Source: Cyanobacteria bacterium PR.3.49 (GTDB taxonomy: Bacteria > Cyanobacteriota > Vampirovibrionia > Obscuribacterales > Obscuribacteraceae). From it: 64,000 bases of DNA. Shown piece after piece: positions 7,680 through 16,934 of the stretch; within the stretch, counting starts at the first letter, position 1, and the number at the start of each line of letters is the position of its first letter. The notes below the pieces were generated by a model, which was given only the letters and a program-made list of their open reading frames with translations, was not told the DNA's origin and did not search any database. The position numbers were made by a program, and so were the translations under genes. Where the stretch lies: positions 1 through 64,000 of the forward strand of contig PNKB01000001.1 in the NCBI GenBank assembly GCA_013997645.1, in the 5' to 3' direction.

Positions 7680-9490
7680 AACACCCCTGGAGCAATCTAT
7701 TTACACTGGGCGTCCTGCTTGTGGCCATTCCGCTTTTAATGCAAGTGGCATTTGCAGCGCACTTTGCAGACTTGCTTGGTCAGATGCAAAAACGGCTGGA
7801 AGCGCAATGGAAATCAGAAGAGATTATTCGCCTCGCCTGTCAATTATCATCAGATTCGACTGATGTACTGGTATGGATTCAACTCCTTCCGTCGCTGCGA
7901 ACCATGCTTGACAGCGACTTTACGCCTAAGAGTATCGACAAAACCATTCAGGAGTATAAAACTCTTCGGAAACTAGTTAGTCAATCGGCAACTAAAAGTG
8001 AGGGATTCGAAAAATTTACTCAAGCAGCAGATCGTTTGTTTGCTCTGCTCGAAACGAAGCGCATCCCAATTCGCGAAACTACACCTCGAACATTGCAGAG
8101 CATTTTGCGTCAAGATGCAGCAGAAAAGAACATTCTGGGCGAGGACGGCCCCGATTTCTTTGGCGGAATCTCCCAAATCGTCAACTCAGAGGAAGTCAGA
8201 CTGGCGGAAATCAATTCGTTTGATGCAGCCGCTGTTGCAAAACTGAATCAGCAATTGCTGACATTTGTCCTCTTTAGCATGGCGGTGACCCTCTGCCTCG
8301 GGCTGGTCTATTCGCGTGCAATCAGCAGCCCCCTGCAGCGCCTGACTGAAAATGCCAGACGTCTGGCAAGACGAGAAAAGATGTTGCCTTCAATTGGTGG
8401 TAATAATGCATTCGGCAAACTGGACAAACTTCTGCATATGTCATCCAGAGGGATTGAAGTTGCACTGCAACGTGAACGCGCAGCTATAGAAAATGCGGCC
8501 GACTTGATAGTAACTCTCAACAGCAAAGTCTGTTTCGAGTCTATCAACCCTTTTGCGCTCAGAATGCTCGGCTACGAACCGAAAGAATTGCTTGGTCAGC
8601 CGGTTTCGATAATTGCTCAGCCTGAACAAAGTTTTCAAATAGAAGAATATGTGCGCAGTGCGATCAAAGCGAATGAATTGAAGCGATTCGAAGCGAAGAT
8701 TAAAACCCGCGACGGAAAACTCATCGATACGACATGGTCATGCATATGGTCCGAGCGCGAACAAAAACTCTTTTGCATTGCCCACGATATCACCGAAGAA
8801 AAAGCAATTGAAACCTTGAAGCAGGACTTTGCCGACATGATTAGTCACGACCTTCGCAGTCCGCTTATGGCAATGAGCAATTCACTCGTGCTGCTGGAAC
8901 GAGGGGTGAAGGGTGAGCTTTCAGATAATGCCAAAGCTCGGGTGCAAACGGCTTCGAAGAAAGTCGAAAGCTTGATTGCCCTCGTCAACGATTTACTCGA
9001 TTTTCAGAAATTGAAAGCTGGAAAAATGGAGTTGAACACGTCTCATGAATGTATTGGGGCGATTGTACGCGAAGCGGCGGATCTGCTGGCCGAGAACGCA
9101 CGCAGAAAAAACATAGAAATCCTATTGCCTGAGGGTGAATTTAGAATCGATCTGGACAAAAACAAAATCATGCAGGTCGTAATTAATTTGATGTCTAATG
9201 CCATCAAGTTCAGCAAGGAAAGCAGCAAGGTGATTGTCGAAGTTCTAGACGCAGACGATTCGAATTTTTCAATTTTCTCGATCAGCGACTGCGGTCCCGG
9301 CGTGGCGGAGGAATTTCGCACAAAAATATTCGAGCCATTCGAGCAAGCACCATCCATGCATGCAAATGAAGGCACAGGTCTGGGGCTGGCAATTTGCAAA
9401 CTAATCGTAGAAGCGCACGGCGGCAAGATTTGGGTCGAGCCAAAGAGTAACGGAAGCGTTTTTAAATTCGAACTGCCAAAACGCAGCTAA
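7676..9490 (+). CDS. Second membrane sensor histidine kinase, coupled to the first
   Basis: A 604-aa paralogue of the preceding kinase with the same plan: TM1 about 8-27, periplasmic helical sensor, TM2 about 192-212, HAMP, PAS about 268-375 (ENAADLIVTLNSKV...), HisKA with His391 in SHDLRSPL, HATPase_c with Asn504/Asn508, DCGPGV 538-543 and GTGLGL 566-571. The catalytic core looks active. The periplasmic part differs clearly from its neighbour, so the two probably sense different ligands. Translation is coupled through the ATGA overlap at 7676-7679. The pair could signal as a heterodimer or converge on one distant regulator; neither can be read from sequence. Confidence 0.93.
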   Translation: MKHPWSNLFTLGVLLVAIPLLMQVAFAAHFADLLGQMQKRLEAQWKSEEIIRLACQLSSDSTDVLVWIQLLPSLRTMLDSDFTPKSIDKTIQEYKTLRKLVSQSATKSEGFEKFTQAADRLFALLETKRIPIRETTPRTLQSILRQDAAEKNILGEDGPDFFGGISQIVNSEEVRLAEINSFDAAAVAKLNQQLLTFVLFSMAVTLCLGLVYSRAISSPLQRLTENARRLARREKMLPSIGGNNAFGKLDKLLHMSSRGIEVALQRERAAIENAADLIVTLNSKVCFESINPFALRMLGYEPKELLGQPVSIIAQPEQSFQIEEYVRSAIKANELKRFEAKIKTRDGKLIDTTWSCIWSEREQKLFCIAHDITEEKAIETLKQDFADMISHDLRSPLMAMSNSLVLLERGVKGELSDNAKARVQTASKKVESLIALVNDLLDFQKLKAGKMELNTSHECIGAIVREAADLLAENARRKNIEILLPEGEFRIDLDKNKIMQVVINLMSNAIKFSKESSKVIVEVLDADDSNFSIFSISDCGPGVAEEFRTKIFEPFEQAPSMHANEGTGLGLAICKLIVEAHGGKIWVEPKSNGSVFKFELPKRS

Positions 9491-9492
9491 TG

Positions 9493-10452
9493 TTATTGAG
9501 TTTTCTTTTGAGCGGACGGCTCACCGGAAGGTCCGATCAGATCGTTGTAGACCTTGGTTACACTTTCAGTCACTTTTACCGATTGTTCGCTTCTTCCCTT
9601 TTTCAAAGTGGCAATCGATTGTTTGAACAGACCGTCAGCTTCTGTTTTCTTCTCTGCACTATCCTGTTTTGCCAAAATCTCAGCTAAAGAAGCCTGCGCT
9701 ACTGCAGTATTCGGATCTTTCTTGCCGAAATTCTTGACGAACAAACCAAGCGCTCTGCGGCTCGTAGCTTCAGCATCTGCATATTTCTTTTGATCGAGTT
9801 GAAGACCCGCGATGACGCTAAGTTCTTTTGCTACTGCCTTGCTTTCCTCACTGGTGGTCCGCTCCCAAATCAGCAGAGCACGCTTTGCCAGAGGTTCGGC
9901 CTCAGCATTTTTCTTTACGGCATGCAGGCAAACAACAATGTTGTCCAAAACACGCGCACACTCTTTGTCATCTTTTGATTTGGTCTTCTCGACGAATTTC
10001 AAATAGCGCTCGGAAGCCGCCTGGCTTTTGGCATACTGATTGGTTTTCAAATACAAAGTTGCAAGGAAGTCCAATCTTCTCATGAGAGTGAAGTCCTCCG
10101 ACGGCATGATTTTCTCGCCGTACTTGAAGGAAAGTTCGGCCGAGGTGCAGGCCTCGCTATATTTGCCCAAGGTATCGTATACAGTGGCAAGGTTGTTCAG
10201 CGTTTTGCCCCGGCGCGGATCGTTGTCCGGAAACTTCTCTGCAACATCGAGAGCTTTCTGAAAATCCTTCAGTGCAACTTCGTAATTGCCTTTTTCGAAA
10301 TTGTCCTTTCCGTGCCTGTGCAGACTTTCCCAGGTGGGATCGCTCGAAGCAGCACTCGAAGAGAGCGTTGCCGCTCCCAATGCCAGGCTCACAGACAAAG
10401 CGGAAATCAAACCATTCGCAATAAAGCGTCGGCGCATTTGTTTTACATTCAT
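9493..10452 (-). CDS. Secreted TPR protein (about 319 aa)
   Basis: The ATG at 10452 is preferred because it places a basic n-region (MNVKQMRRRF) in front of a hydrophobic core and an Ala/Ser-rich cleavage region (ATLSSSAASS). An upstream in-frame ATG at 10488 would add 12 residues that do not fit a signal peptide and would overlap the gene before it. The mature part opens with PTWESLHRHGKDNFEKGNYE, the same W-x-x-L/P...G plan seen in the secreted TPR proteins at 32292-33839 and 41305-42924. Kinesin-light-chain-like TPRs follow to about residue 270. No enzymatic motif. Convergent with the histidine kinase pair (2-nt gap). Confidence 0.85.
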   Translation of the reverse strand: MNVKQMRRRFIANGLISALSVSLALGAATLSSSAASSDPTWESLHRHGKDNFEKGNYEVALKDFQKALDVAEKFPDNDPRRGKTLNNLATVYDTLGKYSEACTSAELSFKYGEKIMPSEDFTLMRRLDFLATLYLKTNQYAKSQAASERYLKFVEKTKSKDDKECARVLDNIVVCLHAVKKNAEAEPLAKRALLIWERTTSEESKAVAKELSVIAGLQLDQKKYADAEATSRRALGLFVKNFGKKDPNTAVAQASLAEILAKQDSAEKKTEADGLFKQSIATLKKGRSEQSVKVTESVTKVYNDLIGPSGEPSAQKKTQ

Positions 10453-10460
10453 AGTCTTCA

Positions 10461-10919
10461 CTACTGAGGAGGAATCATAGAAGGGCATTCTTTCGACTTG
10501 CCCGCAATCTCACTATGGATACCGGCCGCACCCTCGCCAAGCATCTCTGAGGAAACCAGAACGCATTCTCTTTCCTGAGAGGCACCTTGTGGATTTTGCC
10601 AGGCATCGTACGGAAACTCGCTGGAATTTTGACGTCTATACCAGACCTCAACGTGCTGAGCTTTCCACACCAGCACCGTCGGCAGTGGCTGACCATCATC
10701 GAATTTGTTTTGCAAATCGTGCAGGAAAGACTTGTTCAGTTTGACGTGAATGCCGCCCGGATAGACGTTAGCCCCCAGGTCTTTTATCACTTCAATAATT
10801 TCCGGTGTCATCTTGTGCACTGCCACCAGAACGTCAGAACCCTGTCTGCACCAGGGAAGTGTCTTGAGCATTTCAAGAAAAGTAGCGCAGGTTGCCGAGG
10901 CGCCTTCTGTTTCACTCAT
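10461..10919 (-). CDS. Unknown protein (152 aa)
   Basis: I do not recognise this protein. It begins with ATG and a GGTGG element about 11 nt upstream. The centre has a regular alpha/beta pattern (LVAVHKMTPEIIEVIKDLGA, then VYPGGIHVKL), and PTVLVWKAQHVEVWYRR follows. No signal peptide or membrane segment. The C-terminal 35 residues look disordered (Gly, Ser, Glu, Pro). The coding frame is continuous and its codon use matches the neighbours, which supports a real gene. Stop lies 8 nt before the secreted TPR gene, so the two are probably one transcript. Confidence 0.65.
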   Translation of the reverse strand: MSETEGASATCATFLEMLKTLPWCRQGSDVLVAVHKMTPEIIEVIKDLGANVYPGGIHVKLNKSFLHDLQNKFDDGQPLPTVLVWKAQHVEVWYRRQNSSEFPYDAWQNPQGASQERECVLVSSEMLGEGAAGIHSEIAGKSKECPSMIPPQ

Positions 10920-11033
10920 CGCTTGATAACCACCGAGTTTGCTAAAGACCTAATTGTAAAACGTCTGATATGGAAGGTCACCCCTTTGTATTGGATTGAC
11001 TCAGGCGCCGAGCGATTTAACATTCGATTTAAT

Positions 11034-13202
11034 CTAAGGCATATTGCCCTGCACGCCGTTCTTTTCCCAATCGTTCCACATTTGCCTGGCGGCTGCGCGC
11101 GTGGTGATGCCTTTGATGACATCGCCTGACTTCATTTCGGCATCCTTCAGATTAAAGAGCACCTTGGCTACGGAAATATCTTCCTTGCCCTTCGATTTCG
11201 TGAAGAAATTGATCGCTTTATCAAAGAATTTTTTCGCCTCAGCCGGTTTGCCGCGCCCCATCTCCACAAGCCCGAGCTGGTTTAGGCAAATAGCATAGTT
11301 GTAGCGTCCTTTGTCGCCGTTCTCACGAAAGCACTGCGCAGCCTGTCGGAATAACGGGTCGGCCATATCGTAGTAACCGCGCCGCCGCAAGTGTTCTGCA
11401 ACCGAAAAGCATGAATACGCCATTTCGCTGCTGAGAATGTTGCTTTGCCCGCTCTCTTTCCAGACCTTCATGAATTTGAGCGCGGCATCGTCGGCTCTGG
11501 CGCCCTTTTTCTGACCATTATAGGCATCAACCAAAATTGCCAGCGCCTTCAAATTGTCCTGTCCGCCCAGCTTGCCGAGCTGATCCAAAATGGTGAGCGC
11601 GGCCGCACCACATCTTTCTGCAATTTCCGGTTTTCCATTCAGATTGCTGACTTTGCCGCATTCAAGCCACAACTCTTCGGCTTCCAGCGAGTTTCCGAGA
11701 TTCATCTGCGCGGCAATTTGAATACACATGACATAGCGCTGTTGCGCCTCGGCATAGCGACCGGCACCTTTGTAAAAATCAGCGATCATGCGCTCCACTT
11801 CCAGGCCTTGCGGGCTAATCTCGCCGCTGGTTTGATGCGCGAGTTTTCTTCTGGTGCGGAAATACTCTTCCTTGATTTTAAACTTGTTTGGATCAGAGCC
11901 GTCACGCGAACGCGGCTGTTCGAGCGCGATTTCGCGTTCGATGGCACTGGGGTCCGTGCCCAGCCCATAGAGCGGAGAGTACATCGCTACGCCCGCACCG
12001 ATAACCAGCATCACAACAACCAGCAAGCTAATCACAAGTTTTTTCGACGATCCAAGCACGTTGAACATGCGGCGCCGAATTTCATGCATCTCGCGCGATA
12101 CTAGCGCCAACGATTTCAAGCCTGTTGTTTTACCAACATCAACAGCTTCCAGCTCACGCTTCAGCTCGATCATCGATTGCTGTCTGCTGTTCGGATCTTT
12201 GCTGAGCGCTTTGAAAAGTATCTTCTCCAGGCGCTCCACAAGACGCACATCTGCCTGCACATTATCCAGACTCTTAGGCAATTCATGTACTTGCTTGTAC
12301 ATAGTCTCGACAATCGTTTCCCCTTCTAGCGGAACTCGACCGGTCAACGCTTCGTACATCAAACAGCCCATGGAATAAACATCCGCGCGTTTGTCTACGA
12401 CGATGCCGCGACATTGCTCGGGACTCATATAAGGAGGACTGCCCAGAGCATGTCCGGTCGGCGTTTTACTCAACGTGCTGCGCGCTTCTTCCGCCAACAC
12501 TTTGGCAATGCCGAAGTCCACCACCTTCACATAGTCTTTCTCGCCGTCTTCTTCAACCAGAACAACGTTGCTCGGCTTCAAATCTCTGTGCAACACACCC
12601 AACTCATGAACATGAGACATTGCATCGCAGGCTTGAATAAAGATCTTCAAACAGCGCTCGACTGGCAGTTTACCTTCTTTGGCGATTACATCCGACAGGG
12701 ACGGACCGTCGAGATAATCCATAATGATGTACGGACTGCCGTTGGGCGTGACACCGACATCGAAAATTTTAACCGCGTGCGGGTGGCGCACTTTGTTGGC
12801 TGCTTGCGCTTCTCTGCGGAACCGTCTGACATTGGCAGGATTGTCCAGCAAATGTGCATGCATGACTTTGAAGGCGACCTTCTCGCCGGAATGCAAATCG
12901 CGCGCCCGGTAAACGGAGCTCATTCCGCCTCTGCCAATCGGTTCTTCTACTTCATACTTGTTCTGAATTACAGAGCCGACAAACTGGCGGGTAAACTCGG
13001 AGAGATCATCGAGATCATCGTTTTCGTCATCCTCGTCATCAATCTCATCGAGCGCGGAAAGCGAAAAAAAGTTGTCTCTGATAAAGGCAGGGTCCATTTT
13101 GCGCGCAGCCGGCGATGGTCCGGCAGCGTCACCGCCGGCGGTAGCATCGTCAGCAACCGGCGTGTCGAATTTATTGGATCTGTCCTTGTCTTTTTCCGGC
13201 AC
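11034..13202 (-). CDS. Ser/Thr protein kinase with TM segment and extracytoplasmic TPR domain
   Basis: Eukaryotic-like (PknB/Hanks-type) kinase, 722 aa. An acidic N-terminal tail (residues 50-70, rich in D/E) precedes the kinase domain at about 82-350: glycine loop GRGGMS 90-95, Lys112, HRDLKPSN 205-212, DFG 229-231, SPPYMSPEQ activation-segment end. All catalytic residues are present. A single TM at about 388-407 separates it from about 300 residues of TPR repeats expected outside the cytoplasm, where they may sense or bind a protein partner. The layout matches the kinase at 21800-24484. The start is a GTG without a convincing SD. The acidic tail suggests the start is not far off. Confidence 0.93.
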   Translation of the reverse strand: MPEKDKDRSNKFDTPVADDATAGGDAAGPSPAARKMDPAFIRDNFFSLSALDEIDDEDDENDDLDDLSEFTRQFVGSVIQNKYEVEEPIGRGGMSSVYRARDLHSGEKVAFKVMHAHLLDNPANVRRFRREAQAANKVRHPHAVKIFDVGVTPNGSPYIIMDYLDGPSLSDVIAKEGKLPVERCLKIFIQACDAMSHVHELGVLHRDLKPSNVVLVEEDGEKDYVKVVDFGIAKVLAEEARSTLSKTPTGHALGSPPYMSPEQCRGIVVDKRADVYSMGCLMYEALTGRVPLEGETIVETMYKQVHELPKSLDNVQADVRLVERLEKILFKALSKDPNSRQQSMIELKRELEAVDVGKTTGLKSLALVSREMHEIRRRMFNVLGSSKKLVISLLVVVMLVIGAGVAMYSPLYGLGTDPSAIEREIALEQPRSRDGSDPNKFKIKEEYFRTRRKLAHQTSGEISPQGLEVERMIADFYKGAGRYAEAQQRYVMCIQIAAQMNLGNSLEAEELWLECGKVSNLNGKPEIAERCGAAALTILDQLGKLGGQDNLKALAILVDAYNGQKKGARADDAALKFMKVWKESGQSNILSSEMAYSCFSVAEHLRRRGYYDMADPLFRQAAQCFRENGDKGRYNYAICLNQLGLVEMGRGKPAEAKKFFDKAINFFTKSKGKEDISVAKVLFNLKDAEMKSGDVIKGITTRAAARQMWNDWEKNGVQGNMP

Positions 13203-13413
13203 GATAAAATCGGTTCTTTATAAAGTCACGCTCTCTTTCCGATGACTCCACAGGCAATACCATGCCGAAAGTGGCTGTTTCCAATGTCGCCTCAAATTCG
13301 TAGCTGCCCGATTAACTGTTATCCTATTATCTATACGAGCGAATTTTTGCTCGGTCGGCATGACCATAGTTATACCCAGGGTAACCACTCCAGATTCAGG
13401 TCGGTGAGGAGTC

Positions 13414-14346
13414 TTGGCGATTTTGGTGAATGAAAAGCAGTTGTCTTTTGGGCTGATCGCTCTTATTTTGCTGTTTTCGGTCCCCTCTTATGCAAAAAAT
13501 CCGCCTTCGACGGCGGCTGTCAAACCGACAGCCGTGCCTGCAACCCCAAGCGGGCCGGGCTCTGCGGGATACCGCGTCGAGGCGACTAGCAATTACGCCG
13601 GCACCCTTTCCTGCCAGATGTGCAAGGACGGCATTCGGGTGAAGTCCGACCGAATGGGACTTACCTGGATTCTGACGGCGCCGCAGTGGAATGCTCAAAT
13701 TTACAATACCGGCACGGAATGCTACATGGACCTGCCCTACGGCGAATGGACCAAGCGGCAGTCCTTCATACCGATGGCCAAGAAAAAGGCAAAGCTCAAG
13801 CTGGAGCGGACCAACAATACAAAGACCATTCATGGGCTGCAGACGCGCCAGTTCGTAATCATGGCCACATTCGAGCCGGGCTCGCAGGGTTATCCGGGCG
13901 GTCCAAATACGGCCAATATGCCTGGAATGCCTGGATCCGCGGGGGCGCCCGGCTCACAGGCCGGCGGTAAGCGCAAAGAAAAGACCAAGAAAGCCGCCGC
14001 CGCTCCAGCGGTTACAGTCAGAGAAGCAGAAATGTGGGTAGCAAAGGACCCCTGCGTTCCCAAACAATTCAACGAACTGATGAGCAAGATTTTCGGCATC
14101 CCGGCCGAGGATGGGTTACCGCTCAGCATTAGCCTCAGGCAGAAGAACGGCAAGATAACCAGCATCTGGGAAACGGTCAAGCTAACCAAAGGCAACATCG
14201 GCCGAGACGAATTTAAGCCAATCCAGGGATACAAGAAGGTGAAGACCGAAGTTGAGATGATGCTGGGCGATCAGGATTTGGGAATGGATGTGGGTGATCT
14301 GGACTCAAAACCGACAAAACGCCTGAAATTGGATGAGATGCCTTAA
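13414..14346 (+). CDS. Secreted protein of unknown function with Pro/Gly/Lys-rich insert
   Basis: 310 aa with a clear signal peptide (core about residues 12-24, cleavage near SYAKN). The mature half contains a beta-rich domain (GYRVEATSNYAGTLSCQMCK; MGLTWILTAPQWNAQIYNT), a low-complexity insert about residues 150-200 (Gly/Pro then Lys/Ala), and a second beta-rich half (VREAEMWVAKDPCVPKQFNE). The style resembles DUF4412-type or LolA-like periplasmic proteins, but I cannot assign it. The TTG at 13414 follows GGTGAGGAG very closely; in-frame TTG 13423 or GTG 13426 may be the true start. Divergent from the kinase upstream. Confidence 0.75.
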   Translation: MAILVNEKQLSFGLIALILLFSVPSYAKNPPSTAAVKPTAVPATPSGPGSAGYRVEATSNYAGTLSCQMCKDGIRVKSDRMGLTWILTAPQWNAQIYNTGTECYMDLPYGEWTKRQSFIPMAKKKAKLKLERTNNTKTIHGLQTRQFVIMATFEPGSQGYPGGPNTANMPGMPGSAGAPGSQAGGKRKEKTKKAAAAPAVTVREAEMWVAKDPCVPKQFNELMSKIFGIPAEDGLPLSISLRQKNGKITSIWETVKLTKGNIGRDEFKPIQGYKKVKTEVEMMLGDQDLGMDVGDLDSKPTKRLKLDEMP

Positions 14347-14542
14347 TATCGGCGGATTGGCGAAATTTGAACGCCGGCAGGATCGCTCAAAATCCAGGCC
14401 AGGAAATAATTACCGGATTATCAGTCGCCTTCGGGACGCAAAAGCCAGTAGCAGGCGCCCTTGAGAGATGCCAAGCCAGGTTTATATTCTCTATGTCGTG
14501 GCACATTTAATGAGGGACATATAGAAGCTGCTATTTTAAGTG

Positions 14543-14580
14543 CATAGCAGCACAGCTATGTGGGGGGTGGACAGTCCACC
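14543..14580 (+). promoter_or_regulatory. Two hairpins in the leader of the FHA gene
   Basis: CATAGC (14543-14548) pairs with GCTATG (14555-14560) around a 6-nt loop. Directly after it GGTGGA (14566-14571) pairs with TCCACC (14575-14580) around CAG. The second stem ends 5 nt before the GGGAAGGA SD of the gene at 14599. Such placement could influence mRNA stability or ribosome access. No known riboswitch is recognised. Confidence 0.35.
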
Positions 14581-14598
14581 TTTCGGGAAGGAAACGTT

Positions 14599-16923
14599 AT
14601 GGCCACTACTTGCTCCGTATGCAAGCGCTCATACACCGAAGAAATGTGTCCGTATTGCACGGTCACTGACGTCAAGGTTTCGGAATTGACTGATAAATTG
14701 CATCTACAGCACGGCGGTGATGGAGCCGAAGTGCCGACCGCTTTTTTGGTCGACCTGGTTTCCAACCGCAAAATTCCAATTACTACGCCCCGATGCAAAG
14801 TAGGACGCGACGATCTCAATGACATTGTCATCTCGGGCGACCAATCGATATCAAGATTTCATTTCGTCATCAGCAAAGATTCCGATCAATACATGGTTCA
14901 GGACAGCAAGAGCCGTCACGGAACATTTTTGAACGGCAATCAGATCGCCGGACCGATTCCGATAAACGACGGAGATGTGCTCAAAGTCGGCGTCTCGTTA
15001 TTCTGGTTTGTAATCGAAAATCAGACAGTCGGCGCCCCGGATCAGTTTTCTCCAGTCGACGTGCCAGCCGACGCGCAAGAGATGAAAGTGAGTGCCGGAG
15101 AAAAAACGACTCCTTACGCACCTACTCGCGAAGTCGATGTGGCTTCGATGACATCGCTGAAAGAAGTTCTGGCCCAGGCCAAGGCCAAAGAAAATGCGGT
15201 CAGCGAAGCCGAGATGAGCAAAACACTGCCGCCCAATTACAAAGAATTGGCAGAAGAAAAGCTTGCGCCTAAGTCGGAAGACAAATCAGACAAGGCGGAT
15301 GAGAAGGCAGAAAAATCAGAATCTAAATCCAATGAAAAATCTGATGAGAAGTCCGATGATAAGTCCGAAGTAAAGTCTGAGAATAAGTCAGACGAAAACT
15401 CCGATGCTAAGTCCGACAATAAATCCGAAGAAAAGTCGGACGCTAAGGACAGCCAAGAGGACACTGAAGGCAAAGATTCCAAAGCCAAAGAAGAAAAAGA
15501 CAAAGAAGAAAAAGACAAAGAAGAAAAAGACAAAGAAGAAAAGGAATCTGCCAAAAAGGACGAAAACAAATCAGAGAAGAAAGAAGATAAGAAAGAAGAC
15601 GGCATGCAAATCACTGCCTCCATGCTCATGGAAGCGCTGGAACACGAGTCGCTGTCTGAAGTCTCCAAACTTGATGATGCGCCGAAAGGCAAAAACAAAG
15701 AATCCGAAAAAGAAGTGTCCGGCAACGGAAAAGAGAAGTCGGAAGAAGCCGAGAGCAAAGAGAAAGAGAAAGAAAAAGACAAAGAGAAAGGCAAGAAGAA
15801 AAAGGACGACGATTTATTGTCCGAAAAAGACTTGCAGGGTCTGTTCTCAGACAACAATCTTGACAAAACTTCCGACAAAGAAGCGGCATCCGACAATAAC
15901 AAAGATCATGATGAGACAAGTAGCGATAAAATAAGTGATTCACCCGAGAGTGCGGATAAAGAGCCCGAGGACAAGTCCAAAGGCAATGATGAGGACTTCA
16001 GTCCTGGAGTTTCCGATAAGTCGCACAGTGACACGGAAGCCGTTTCAAAGAGCACTCTAGACAAAATGGCGGATGCAGTTCAAGACTCATCCGAATCTAA
16101 AGAGAAAGAGTTAGACAAGGAAGACAAGACAGAAGAGAAAGCATCATCAAGCAATACCGAAGAAGCTGGATCACTGTCCAATCTATCGTTCGAACAAGAA
16201 ATCGTTGAGAAGACCAAAAACGGAGCATGGAGCGGAAATACGATGCAAGACACGAAAGTCCCCGACTGGTGCAGCAAATACTTTGCTTCCGAACTGAACC
16301 TTTTGGTGAAGGATCTCGATAACCTCAACGAGCAAGTTCGCACTGCTCAAAACAAAATCAAAGAAGTGGAAAACCGCCTTGCGGCAACCAAGAGCTTGCG
16401 CAACACGTTGCTCACTTCGACAGGCGAAGATCTGGTTGAAGCCTGCGGAAAAGTGCTGGCGCGTCTCGGTTTCCGAGTCAAAATCGTCGAAGACGACAAG
16501 CAGGAGCTTCGTCTGGAATCAGACGACAAAGTCTCAATCTGCAGAATCATCTGGACGCCCGGATTGCCGGAGCGCACCCACTTGGGTCAGCTCTCTATCG
16601 CACAAACACGCTACTGGTGCGAACAAGGCGCCGAGCCAAAAGGCATTTTGATTGCCGCTCAAGCGGAAGACAAGCCGCCGCCCAAGATCACCGACACTGA
16701 CTACAATGGTGAATTGGCAGATTACGCCAGCAAGAAGAACGTTCTTATGTTCACTACATTACAATTGCTCGCCATGTACAAAGAAGTGGCCCTCAATGAC
16801 GGCAGTTCCGAATCGCTTCGCTCTTCCATCCACACGTCGAACGGCTGGCTGAAAGGCTACAGTCTCGATCCTTCGGATGAAGACGAAAAAGAACCCGGCA
16901 AACTCGCATCGGCTTCGGCATAA
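14599..16923 (+). CDS. FHA-domain protein with charged repeat linker and degenerate PD-(D/E)XK-like C-terminus
   Basis: The start ATG at 14599 follows GGGAAGGA (14585-14592) by 6 nt; an upstream frame from 14560 has no such signal. Order in 774 aa: zinc-ribbon-like Cys5/Cys8/Cys17/Cys20; FHA domain about 48-140 with GR 69-70, S85-R86-H88 and SRHGTFLNG 105-113, the phosphothreonine-binding residues; about 390 residues of Lys/Glu/Asp/Ser repeats, probably disordered; a short coiled coil near 575-600; a C-terminal alpha/beta domain (GEDLVEACGKVLARLGFRVK ... GILIAA ... VLMFTTLQLLAMYK). This last part has the layout of Mrr-like restriction-endonuclease folds, but the position of the catalytic E-x-K reads ICRII, so nuclease activity is unlikely. 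The next gene is a Ser/Thr kinase 11 nt on, a likely source of its phospho-ligand. Confidence 0.88.
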   Translation: MATTCSVCKRSYTEEMCPYCTVTDVKVSELTDKLHLQHGGDGAEVPTAFLVDLVSNRKIPITTPRCKVGRDDLNDIVISGDQSISRFHFVISKDSDQYMVQDSKSRHGTFLNGNQIAGPIPINDGDVLKVGVSLFWFVIENQTVGAPDQFSPVDVPADAQEMKVSAGEKTTPYAPTREVDVASMTSLKEVLAQAKAKENAVSEAEMSKTLPPNYKELAEEKLAPKSEDKSDKADEKAEKSESKSNEKSDEKSDDKSEVKSENKSDENSDAKSDNKSEEKSDAKDSQEDTEGKDSKAKEEKDKEEKDKEEKDKEEKESAKKDENKSEKKEDKKEDGMQITASMLMEALEHESLSEVSKLDDAPKGKNKESEKEVSGNGKEKSEEAESKEKEKEKDKEKGKKKKDDDLLSEKDLQGLFSDNNLDKTSDKEAASDNNKDHDETSSDKISDSPESADKEPEDKSKGNDEDFSPGVSDKSHSDTEAVSKSTLDKMADAVQDSSESKEKELDKEDKTEEKASSSNTEEAGSLSNLSFEQEIVEKTKNGAWSGNTMQDTKVPDWCSKYFASELNLLVKDLDNLNEQVRTAQNKIKEVENRLAATKSLRNTLLTSTGEDLVEACGKVLARLGFRVKIVEDDKQELRLESDDKVSICRIIWTPGLPERTHLGQLSIAQTRYWCEQGAEPKGILIAAQAEDKPPPKITDTDYNGELADYASKKNVLMFTTLQLLAMYKEVALNDGSSESLRSSIHTSNGWLKGYSLDPSDEDEKEPGKLASASA
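15289..15450 (+). repeat. Tetrapeptide-coding repeat region (K-S-[DE]-x)
   Basis: Within the FHA gene, successive 12-nt units encode K-S-acidic-x (KSDEKSDDKSEVKSENKSDE and similar). The protein repeat is well kept while the Ser codons alternate among TCT, TCC, TCA and TCG. This means selection holds the peptide pattern rather than recent DNA slippage. The opposite strand therefore shows a long spurious serine-rich frame. Confidence 0.8.
15484..15543 (+). repeat. Four tandem 15-nt units (DKEEK)
   Basis: The unit GACAAAGAAGAAAAA occurs at 15499-15513 and 15514-15528. Near-identical copies lie at 15484-15498 (first base changed, GCC) and 15529-15543 (last base changed). Unlike the tetrapeptide region just before it, the DNA itself is nearly identical, so this is a recent slippage expansion and probably length-variable between strains. 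Confidence 0.85.
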
Positions 16924-16934
16924 CCAAGTAAGTC

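Noticed and set aside
13336-13353. CGAGC-N8-GCTCG inverted repeat with TATTAT just upstream, between divergent genes
   Set aside because: A short 5-bp stem and no matching -35 box; could be an operator but the signal is too weak to annotate.
15237-15902. Long serine-rich frame on the minus strand opposite the FHA gene
   Set aside because: It is the mirror of the Lys/Glu/Asp/Ser repeat coding on the plus strand; it lacks an SD and any domain.
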